Assembly (NCBI GenBank): GCA_004802725.1 | Contig: SGPM01000470.1 | Coordinates: forward strand, 1-12,423 | Reading direction: 5' to 3' | Origin: Antrodiella citrinella | Taxonomy: Eukaryota; Basidiomycota; Agaricomycetes; Polyporales; Steccherinaceae | Length of the DNA stretch: 12,423 nt | In this document: piece by piece, positions 1-6,887 of the stretch | Layout: each line of letters starts with the position of its first letter | Position numbering within the stretch: the stretch's first letter is position 1 | Translations under genes and position numbers: made by a program | The notes under the pieces: model-generated | The model's database searches: none | What the model was told of the DNA's origin: nothing | What the model saw: the letters and a program-made list of their open reading frames with translations, nothing else

Positions 1-444
1 TAGGGAAAGGGGGGATCTTCCTTCTTGTTCTAATGTACATAGTGCGCCTACTTATAGTAGGATACGGACTAATCAAACCGGTAGTTACGAGAAAGAGTCG
101 AAAAGTAAGAAATGAGATGAACGAAAGTGTCCGAGAAGGTACGAGAAAGGTCCGGAAAATACAATACAATGTCCGAGGGAGATACGATGTACGAACGGGG
201 GTGTGAAAGGAAGTGTCGGAGGTGGGCGTATAGCTCTCGCGTGGCTTCGGACGATGCGCGGACGTGAGTTCGAGGATTTCGGACATCGCGGGTGGCGCAC
301 GGGTCGATCGTCAGAAGCTTCGGATGTGAGTACGAGTCGAAGTAGCGGATGGGAAGCCTTCGGAGGTGCTGAAGTAGAGGCGTACGGGTGATAGACGGTG
401 CGAAATAGCGGCGCGCGGGTACCAGCGAGAATCGGGGCTCATCA
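1..444 (-). repeat. 3' LTR, U3 and beginning of R (partial)
   Basis: This segment lies just beyond a G6 polypurine tract (sense strand) and probably starts with TGATGAGC at 444 or TGAGCCCC at 441. It carries a TATA-like box (sense TATAAGTAGG) at about 47-56. Its outermost bases, 1-35, match 12385-12423 imperfectly (AAGATCCCCC and pyrimidine tract, sense), as expected for R present at both ends. It is cut by the window edge, so the U5 part is missing. Imperfect ACGAGAAAG/GTCCGAGAA repeats lie at 87-180. There is no convincing ORF. Confidence 0.7.
47..61 (-). promoter_or_regulatory. LTR TATA box inside a small palindrome
   Basis: The plus strand has CCTACT, TAT, AGTAGG, a perfect 6 bp inverted repeat with a 3 nt centre. 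Read on the sense (minus) strand it contains TATAAGTAGG, a good TATA box. It lies about 25-30 nt before the start of the sequence shared with the right end of the window, the normal distance from TATA box to transcription start. This supports minus-strand transcription beginning near position 25-35. The equivalent U3 of the 5' LTR lies outside the window. Confidence 0.6.
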
Positions 445-447
445 TCT

Positions 448-481
448 CCCCCCAACTGAAATCTAGACCGTCCCTGGTCTA
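448..481 (-). promoter_or_regulatory. Polypurine tract with upstream stem-loop (copy next to the 3' LTR)
   Basis: On the sense strand a stem-loop (TAGACC, loop AGGGAC, GGTCTA; 464-481) is followed by exactly 10 nt (454-463) and then GGGGGGAGA, which ends at the probable U3 start. A purine tract directly before the LTR is the normal primer for plus-strand DNA synthesis in LTR elements. The module matches one at 3083-3116 in sequence, order and spacing. Read in the pol frame this copy begins with a stop codon and then encodes DGLDFSWGE, against DGQNFSWGE in pol, so it derives from the pol end or shares its origin. Confidence 0.65.
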
Positions 482-761
482 AGCGGCGGAGGGTCCTTGT
501 GGGCGCACGCGCAGGAGATTGCCGACGAGATTGACATGGAATGACGTACTGTGTGGCGAGCGATCGGTGGGCCGTCGAAATCGGACTCGGTGTCGATAGC
601 GCGGCAGTCGCATCCATACGCGGGAACGCGTAAAGGCCGCGACCCTGAACGCCTTCGAGTCTAGATAGATCCGTCGCGCTGGCGGTACCGTTCCTTCCCT
701 CCCCTCTGCTTCTTCCGCCAACTTCCACTACCTCGCTCCTCCTTACTCGTCCATCGTCAGC
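482..761 (+). promoter_or_regulatory. Presumed promoter and 5' leader of the antisense gene
   Basis: No gene is visible here. From about 690 to 761 the plus strand is strongly pyrimidine-rich (runs such as TTCCTTCCCTCCCCTCTGC), a common feature just upstream of start codons of expressed fungal genes, and it leads into the ATG at 762. No TATA box is evident. The minus-strand frame through this region looks like chance. Confidence 0.45.
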
Positions 762-2679
762 ATGTCCTCTTCTCAACGCGCCACTATCTTCGCCGCCGCT
801 CTCACCCAGGTCGTACAGTGGCTTGATTTCAAAACGTTCGGCCGTGTAGCGTGGTACGAGCGTGCGCTCCTTCTGTTGGTAAGTGCTCCTACTCTGCCAC
901 CACACTTTATCGTTCAAACCGCGCCGGTACCTCACATAGCGTGAGGCCTCCGATACCTCTCCTTCGTTGGACGACCTCAAGTTAGCCGAGGCCCGCATGG
1001 AGGTTCGTGCCGCGTTGTCGAGTAGAGTTCTCGCCGCGCACCCGCCGAATGCGATCTTCGAAGAGCTGGCCATGCCGGTGACCCCGTCGGGCGCGATCAT
1101 TTTTGCATCCGAGCTTGACGAGCTCGATACCGTCACTGGCCCGGATTACTCCGCGCAGGCATCGAAAGTTGAAGAGAAATGGGCGGAGGCAGACGCGCTG
1201 TGGCGCGAAAAGGTACGCTCCATGGCCTGTGATTTTTGTTCCCAGATACTGAACTTCTCTTTGACAGGCTGCACCGAAGGTTATCGCGAAGCCGAGCAGT
1301 CGCCCGCGACCTACTCCGAAGGTAGTAGCTCCCTCAGATGCCCCATCGCCGAAAGTTCCTGCGAAACGCAAGGGTGCTCCGCTCGGCTCGGAAGGGGAGG
1401 ACTCTCCACCGCCTCCTGCTCGCTCAGGTACGCAGCAGGTAGTCCTTTCGAGTCTGTTCGCGCTCACCTCCGGTCGCATCGTCGTAGGCAAGACTCCAGG
1501 CCCGAAGAAGACTGCCAAGTCGTCCGGCCGCCCCGAACGCGCTGTCCGTCGTCGTCGCCCGATCTGGTCCATGGATGCTGACAGTGACGACGAGGCACCC
1601 CGTGATTTGGACTTTCAGGAAGCGAGCTCCCCCAAGAAGGAATCTGACAGAGCTGCCAAGAGGCCCAAGGCCGCCAAAGCTGAGAAAGAGGCTTTCCCCG
1701 ACCATGATTCCACTGCGGTCCCAAGTGACTGGTTTGTGTATCGGGAGCTGAAGGTACGCTGTTTCTCGCGGTGTTCGGCCATGCTTGACGCGTCGGCTTC
1801 TTATTCGTGCAGAAATGTTTGAAGTGCGCGGCCTCCCGTGCTCCAGGCGGAGTTGCTTGTATGATGTACCAGGGCGAGACCCGCTGCCGCCGCTGTAGGC
1901 GGACCGCGCAGGGCTGCTACTGGGAGATCTCCCCTGGTGCAATCCCGGTTAGCTACGGCGGAAACCACAAACAAGCACGCGACGCTACCCCTGCGTCCGC
2001 TCGCGCCGATAGCCATCTCCCGCCGGCGGCCGCCTCCACCCTCTTCATTTCTCACTCTGAGGCCGCCCACCCCGCCTTCCATGTAGACGACGTTTCCTAC
2101 GTCGAGGAGTTCCCCTCTTGTCTCGCCGCTCTCCGACGCCGCGCTGCCCTTGCTCGGGTCCATCCTTCGTCCCACCCGGCCTCTCGCGCCATCGCGGACG
2201 TCGTAGAACAGTCACTGGCTAATGCCCAGATCCAGATGACTACCGGATTGATGCTTGCCCGGTCGCTCCTTCGTGACCGCGCGCCCGGTTTCCAGGGCAC
2301 CGACGCTGATCCGGCGGACCTCGAAGAACCTCTCGACGAGGACGTTCCCGGCGATTTCACCGCAGACGACGATCACCCCGTCTTGTTCCACCTCGAACCC
2401 GCACCTCTCGACGTGTCGCACGATCGATCCTCGGAGTCCCCTGACGCGTCTGTTCTGCCACCTCCCGTCAACGTCGAAAGTAGAGATCCGACAGCGCTCG
2501 CGGGCTCTCGCGCTTCCCCCGACGCTCCTCGTAAGGCACCGTCGCCGGATGTTGTTACGCAGGAAGCCGACGAAGTCACCGTTGGTTCCGTCGGTGAGGC
2601 AGAGGATATCGGTGAAGATGACGCGGACGGCGACGAAGGCTCGGGATCGGATGAGGATGCGGCTGTTACTACTGCCTGA
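762..2679 (+). CDS. Spliced antisense gene: 560-residue protein with a six-cysteine cluster, function unknown
   Basis: Not recognised as a named family. Proposed exons are 762-878, 940-1212, 1268-1427, 1488-1753 and 1813-2679; introns of 61, 55, 60 and 59 bp have GT..AG ends and give one frame. Introns 2-4 share the donor GTACGC; intron 3 is also open in frame, so it may be retained. The protein has an N-terminal hydrophobic/amphipathic stretch, a Pro/Lys-rich middle with PKV repeats and RRRR near residue 205, then C274, C277, C288, C297, C300 and C307 (C-x2-C-x10-C-x8-C-x2-C-x6-C). This resembles a Zn(II)2Cys6 cluster with a long first loop. The last 40 residues are very acidic. Such composition suggests a nuclear, nucleic-acid or chromatin-binding protein (inference). 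It lies between pol and the 3' LTR, convergent with pol. Confidence 0.7.
879..939 (+). other. Intron 1 of the antisense gene
   Basis: It starts GTAAGT, the strongest donor in this gene, and ends CACATAG. It is 61 bp and phase 0. Without its removal the first exon runs into a TGA shortly after 939. Removing it joins the ATG exon to the frame that continues from 940. Confidence 0.7.
1213..1267 (+). other. Intron 2 of the antisense gene
   Basis: Donor GTACGC, acceptor TTTGACAG, 55 bp, phase 0, with a branch-like ACTGAAC about 20 nt before the acceptor. After removal the frame continues as AAPKVIAKPSSRP, Pro/Lys-rich and consistent with the following exon. Confidence 0.7.
1428..1487 (+). other. 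Intron 3 of the antisense gene (frame-neutral, possibly optional)
   Basis: Donor GTACGC, acceptor GTCGTAG, 60 bp, phase 1, with CTCAC as a possible branch point. It is a multiple of three and has no stop, so it can be read through as 20 extra residues. The donor identical to introns 2 and 4 and the typical length favour a real intron. Confidence 0.55.
1754..1812 (+). other. Intron 4 of the antisense gene
   Basis: Donor GTACGC, pyrimidine-rich end, acceptor TTCGTGCAG, 59 bp, phase 0. It separates the charged middle from the cysteine cluster. Splicing gives ELK joined to KCLKC. The frame before it meets a stop in the intron region, so removal is needed. Confidence 0.7.
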
Positions 2680-3062
2680 GCCCCCGCTAGCGTAGATATT
2701 GGCTGTCGTCTGTTTCTTGAATACCTGTTGTACATCGATTCTATCCTGCCTGTAGTTAGCGTACTGTTCTGCCAGCTTATAATAGACTTTTCTTGGAACT
2801 TGAAGGCAGAGGTGAACTGAGAATAAGAAAATCAAACGAGAAGTAACATGAAAATAGAGATCAGTGAATGTAGTTGAGCCATAACTGGAATGTAAGATGA
2901 AATGAAAGTGTAAAAAAAACTCAGGGTACTACAGATGGAGAGAAGTGTCGAAAAATTATCCAATCCTGTCCGAAACCTACGTACTATCGTCCGAATATCG
3001 CTGGAGCCTTACGAACCGTGGTATAGCGTTCCGATCGGCGTCCGCGGCGGCGAGCGTCGGGC
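2680..3062. other. Intergenic region between convergent antisense gene and pol
   Basis: No gene is visible in these 383 bp. The section 2690-2960 is clearly more AT-rich than its surroundings and must hold the 3' UTR of the antisense gene. AT-rich words such as TTATAATAGAC (2777) and GAATAAGAAAAT (2820) could serve 3' end formation, but none is a perfect AATAAA. The part 2960-3062 has recurring GTCCGAA words and becomes GC-rich. It does not align convincingly with U3 at 1-444. Confidence 0.5.
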
Positions 3063-6000
3063 CTACTCGATAGGGTCATCCTCCCCCCAACTGAAGTTCT
3101 GACCGTCCCCGGTCAGGAAGTACGAGTCCGCGTCCTCAAGGTAATCCACGGCTGCTTCGTCGACGTCGATAGCGTACGGGTCGTGCTCGGGGTCGGACGG
3201 AGGAACGGGAGGAGGCCCTAGGTACGCCGGGTCGTCGTCGCCTTGCGTGTCGGAGTCCATCATGTCTCGAAGCCGCTCCGGAGTAACGTCGAGCAGGTTC
3301 TCGGGGATCGGGATGCTCTTCCGCGCGAAGTATCGGTAGACTCGGAAGGCTGCGATCGGTCGATGAAGCACGGCGCCGTCGAGTTCCGCGAGAATGTACG
3401 CGCCACCCTTGTTTCGACCGAGCGAGATCAACGGTCCTAGGTACCGCGGGCGCATCTTCCGGTTCAGAGCTTTCTCGATCGTCGTATTACGCATCAAGAC
3501 CAGTTCTCCGGGTGCGAAGACCTCGGTCTGCAATGTCGCGGCGTGGTCCCGCTCGTAGATCAGTGCGTTCTTGTTCCGCTGCGCGTAGACTTTGCTGTGA
3601 ATGGCGGCGAGATCCTCTTCCCTTCGCTGCAGTGCCGCGGCGCGTCGGGCGATAAGGTCGACTGTCGTGAGCATAGCGGTCGGCGGCGGAATAAGGAAGG
3701 TAGCTTCGATGATATCTAGGGGTAGTACGGGGTGGCAACCAGTGAGCGCGAAGTACGGCGAACAACCGAGACGCTTCCTCGGCGTGACTCGCTCGGCCCA
3801 CAACGCATAGGGGAGGTGCTGCATCCAACGATGTTCGTCGCCGTCGGCCAGCTTGTAGAGGATTTGCCGGAGGTCGAAGAACCCATGCTCGACGATCCCG
3901 TTCGCGCGAGAGTTGTAGCCACTGATACGAATATGCTTTACGCCGCGATGTTTCTCTAGCCAACCCATAGCTTTCACCAGCGATCCGCCGTTGTCCGTGA
4001 TGATCTCGACGCACATGCCGTACCGACAGAGTATGTGCTCCTCGATCCACTTGCCTACGATGTCGGCGTTGTCTTTCGTGATGCCTGCGGCCTCCGGAAA
4101 CGAAGTTACGGAACATCTCGCCTGAATGAGCAGATGCTTTCCCATAGAGAACGGCATGAATCCGACGTCGATGTGAACTCGGGCGAAAGGCGGAGCGGGA
4201 AGGGGAACCGTAGGCGGAATGTGAATGCGCGCGAGCTTCCGCTCTTGACACAAGTGGCACGAGCGAACATACCAGTGCACATCTTCTGCGAAATGCGGCC
4301 ACCAGAAACGCAGCGCAACGTTGGACTTTGTAGCGAAGGTTCCGCGGTGTCCGATGTGATCGTGGCATTCGACGAGTACGTTTACACGTTTCTCCGGTGG
4401 GATGTAGACCTTATGCTGTCCTTGGGGATCCTTCTTGTAGATGACGTCGTCGCGGATGAAGAACTGTAACGCATACTTGAGGAAAGGTTCGTAGGCCTCG
4501 TCGGACATTCCGGTCGGTCTCTCGGTCGTCCGTAGCCAGGCCGCGACGAGTTCCATTCGTTGGTCGGCCTTGGGCGCGGAAGCCTTTCGAGCGAACTGTG
4601 AATACTTCGGAACTTCTTTGAACGACATTGCGAATGTACTGGTGAGGGAGGTGTCCAGGGCTGCCATCGAGGGGGCGTACGGGAACATCGGGAGCGGAAG
4701 CGTCGTCGGCTGAATCAGGTGCATCATACCGCAAGTCTTGTCGATCCAGTCCTCGAACTCGGTCGGGTCGTAAAGGCTTTCGAGATCTCCGGGATAGGCA
4801 CCGCGTCGCGAAAGTCCGTCGGGCGAATGAAAGGAAGCGGGGACATGATACAAGGTGAAATGGAACATAAGGATTGAGACGATCCAACGGTTTAGCGTCG
4901 CGTTCGGCATGAGGTCGGGGTTACGGAGCATCCCGCGAACATACGACGCGTCCAACTCGACGATGAGTCGACGCACGCCGATGAGCGTAGACTTCGACGC
5001 GCCCAACGCCCGATACAATCCGTAGAGCTCGAGCTTCGCCTGACTGAACCGAGCCTCGCGATCGTTCAACGTGATAGAACAGAACCGGTTGTAGTATCGT
5101 TTCTGCAGGTTTTCGGGGTCGGTCTGTGCGATGAAGAATCCGATGGCGATCTTCGACGTATCGACGGCAAGGATGACGGGACAAGGCGAATTGTAGTCGA
5201 TGGCTCGTAAGGCGGGACTGGCAAGAATGGCTTCCTTCAAGGTTCGCTGCGCTTCGATCTGAGCGGTCGACCACTCGAAAACCGCGTCTTTCCTCGTCAG
5301 CTTCGTAATCGGTGCGGCGATCTTCCCGAAGTTAGACACGAAGTTCCGGAGGATGCCTGCGGTTCCGAGGAACGCACGAGCCTCTGAGACATTCCGACAC
5401 GGCCCCCAGTTGTAGATGGCGTCGACGCGCGAAGGTTCCGGCTCGCGTCCGTTCGGCGTGCATCGGTGACCGAGAACCATTCCTTCTCGAATGATCAGGA
5501 AGCTCTTGGTACCGGAACACGTAGCACCGGCGTACTTGAGTCGCTGCAAAATACGATTGACGTTCTGTAGATGTTCGAAGACGAACCGCCGAATGTCGCG
5601 GTTCTCCGGGATGGTCTCGAAGCACAAGTCCGGTAGCGGGTAGTCGGTCGCGGGTCCAATGATTCCAACGTCGTCGATATAGACTCCAGCGTACTCGGGA
5701 ATTTCCTCTCGAAGGATGAAAGAGACGTCGTCGTGGAATATGGGTACGGAATTCGACCAGCCCATCGGCAGTGTGGTGAGTCGTTGCGCGCCGTGCGGGG
5801 TTTGGAAGGTAGTCAAGTCTCGCGAGTCGGGATGCAGTTCGCGTTCGTCGTACCCAACGTACAGGTCGAGGGTTCCGAGACACGGGCGACCTCCGAATCG
5901 TTCTGCGAGCTGATCGGGTATTGGCGTGACTCCAACGTGCTGAATGGTGACTTTGTTGAGTGGTTCGAGGCTATGTACTAGCCGCAGTGACTTCCCATCC

Positions 6001-6887
6001 TTCTTCAGTACGCAAAACCACCGAGACCGGTAGGACGAGTTCGAAGGTTCGTAGACACCTGCCGCGATCTTCTTCCGAATGATGCCGCAAACTTCCTCGT
6101 AGAGACCGGGGGGTATCGGAATGTTCTTCTCCACCCACGGAGTATGCGGTAGGACTGGTAACTTTATCGGAGGGAAGTACTCGGGCTTGAACTTGCCGCG
6201 TTCGGAATCGGACCAAGCGAAACCTTTCTCGTGCTGACATACGAGCCAATCGACTAGATCGAGCTCCGCGGGGAACAAGAATCCGGTATCGTGGTTCTTT
6301 CGGAATGCGACCTGCCTTTCCGCGGTGTATCGGCCAGTTGGAACGAACTTCGGAGGATGGGTCGGGAGTGCGGGCATGGTAGCGAGTGGGTCGCCGGTGA
6401 TGATACGCTCTATACGAAACTCCGAGGGAAGCGTCGCTCGCACGGGATCGACTTTGAGATGGACCGGCTTGTACTTCTTCTTCGCTGAAATGTAAGATTG
6501 GCGCGTAGGGGGAGCGTCCGAGACTGAAACTGCGTAACCGGGACGATGAATCTCACTACGGGAAGGAAAAGGAGAAGATTGGAGAAGGTCAGCGGGAACG
6601 GAAGGCTGCGAAGCGACAGCGAAGAAAGTCGAAGCGAAAGTGGAAACGGACGGAGGAGGCGGAGACGGGTCAATATCTAAAAGGTGCTGAGTCTGAATAG
6701 AGTCCGAAATGTCCTGTTCTACATACGCGGAAGTACATTGAGAAAGATAAAGTGAAATGAGTTGGGTCCGGGAAATCGGTCGAGGGGTATATGCTAAGAC
6801 TGCAAGCGATTCGGATTCCGAGTCGTGCTCGAGAACGTACGCGTGCTCGCCCAAGTCGTCGATCAATTCCCCGAACTGCGAAAAACC
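3063..6887 (-). CDS. pol: pol: reverse transcriptase, RNase H, integrase polyprotein
   Basis: The enzyme part of a Ty3/gypsy element, about 1274 residues, made by -1 frameshift from gag-protease or as a separate frame. The open frame extends to 7343, but above about 6887 it only shadows the protease. RT: first Asp in GTLDLYVGYD, PMGWSNSVPIFHDD, and the YIDD box at 5670-5681. RNase H: DTS near 5155, E in LELYGL, D in VELDASYV, and D in HSPDGLSRR near 4815, all catalytic acids present. Integrase: zinc-binding HDHIGH near 4355 and CHLC near 4255; D in VHIDVGF near 4170, D in ITDNGGS near 3992, E in IVEHGFF near 3890. A GPY/F-like module (RPRYLGPL) lies near 3440. The acidic tail has no chromodomain. 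The last codons (DGQNFSWGE) overlap a polypurine tract. It appears intact. Confidence 0.93.
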   Translation of the reverse strand, partial: GFSQFGELIDDLGEHAYVLEHDSESESLAVLAYTPRPISRTQLISLYLSQCTSAYVEQDISDSIQTQHLLDIDPSPPPPSVSTFASTFFAVASQPSVPADLLQSSPFPSRSEIHRPGYAVSVSDAPPTRQSYISAKKKYKPVHLKVDPVRATLPSEFRIERIITGDPLATMPALPTHPPKFVPTGRYTAERQVAFRKNHDTGFLFPAELDLVDWLVCQHEKGFAWSDSERGKFKPEYFPPIKLPVLPHTPWVEKNIPIPPGLYEEVCGIIRKKIAAGVYEPSNSSYRSRWFCVLKKDGKSLRLVHSLEPLNKVTIQHVGVTPIPDQLAERFGGRPCLGTLDLYVGYDERELHPDSRDLTTFQTPHGAQRLTTLPMGWSNSVPIFHDDVSFILREEIPEYAGVYIDDVGIIGPATDYPLPDLCFETIPENRDIRRFVFEHLQNVNRILQRLKYAGATCSGTKSFLIIREGMVLGHRCTPNGREPEPSRVDAIYNWGPCRNVSEARAFLGTAGILRNFVSNFGKIAAPITKLTRKDAVFEWSTAQIEAQRTLKEAILASPALRAIDYNSPCPVILAVDTSKIAIGFFIAQTDPENLQKRYYNRFCSITLNDREARFSQAKLELYGLYRALGASKSTLIGVRRLIVELDASYVRGMLRNPDLMPNATLNRWIVSILMFHFTLYHVPASFHSPDGLSRRGAYPGDLESLYDPTEFEDWIDKTCGMMHLIQPTTLPLPMFPYAPSMAALDTSLTSTFAMSFKEVPKYSQFARKASAPKADQRMELVAAWLRTTERPTGMSDEAYEPFLKYALQFFIRDDVIYKKDPQGQHKVYIPPEKRVNVLVECHDHIGHRGTFATKSNVALRFWWPHFAEDVHWYVRSCHLCQERKLARIHIPPTVPLPAPPFARVHIDVGFMPFSMGKHLLIQARCSVTSFPEAAGITKDNADIVGKWIEEHILCRYGMCVEIITDNGGSLVKAMGWLEKHRGVKHIRISGYNSRANGIVEHGFFDLRQILYKLADGDEHRWMQHLPYALWAERVTPRKRLGCSPYFALTGCHPVLPLDIIEATFLIPPPTAMLTTVDLIARRAAALQRREEDLAAIHSKVYAQRNKNALIYERDHAATLQTEVFAPGELVLMRNTTIEKALNRKMRPRYLGPLISLGRNKGGAYILAELDGAVLHRPIAAFRVYRYFARKSIPIPENLLDVTPERLRDMMDSDTQGDDDPAYLGPPPVPPSDPEHDPYAIDVDEAAVDYLEDADSYFLTGDGQNFSWGEDDPIE
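3083..3116 (-). promoter_or_regulatory. Second (internal) stem-loop plus polypurine tract, inside the pol 3' end
   Basis: On the sense strand a stem-loop (CTGACCG, loop GGGA, CGGTCAG; 3099-3116) is followed by AACTTCAGTT (10 nt) and GGGGGGAGGATGA. It matches the module at 448-481 in sequence, order and spacing, but lies 2.6 kb inside the LTR and encodes the pol residues TGDGQNFSWGEDD. It may be the ancestral LTR-adjacent tract left behind when the antisense gene was inserted, or a working internal primer site. The role is inference. Confidence 0.55.

Noticed and set aside
69..1136. 355-codon minus-strand frame crossing U3 and the antisense gene's first exons
   Set aside because: It crosses the LTR, the polypurine tract and coding exons of the opposite strand, and has low-complexity Arg/Ser composition typical of a shadow frame. 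Only the short stretch near 442-482 relates to pol, and there in another frame.
2680..3082. A second, nested LTR directly after pol
   Set aside because: A polypurine tract is present at 3083, but the sequence after it does not align convincingly with U3 at 1-444 and shows no TATA or R match. Only a few bases after the tract look similar.
3063..3460. Chromodomain at the integrase C-terminus
   Set aside because: After the GPY/F-like module the tail is acidic and Pro-rich. No aromatic-cage chromodomain pattern is visible.
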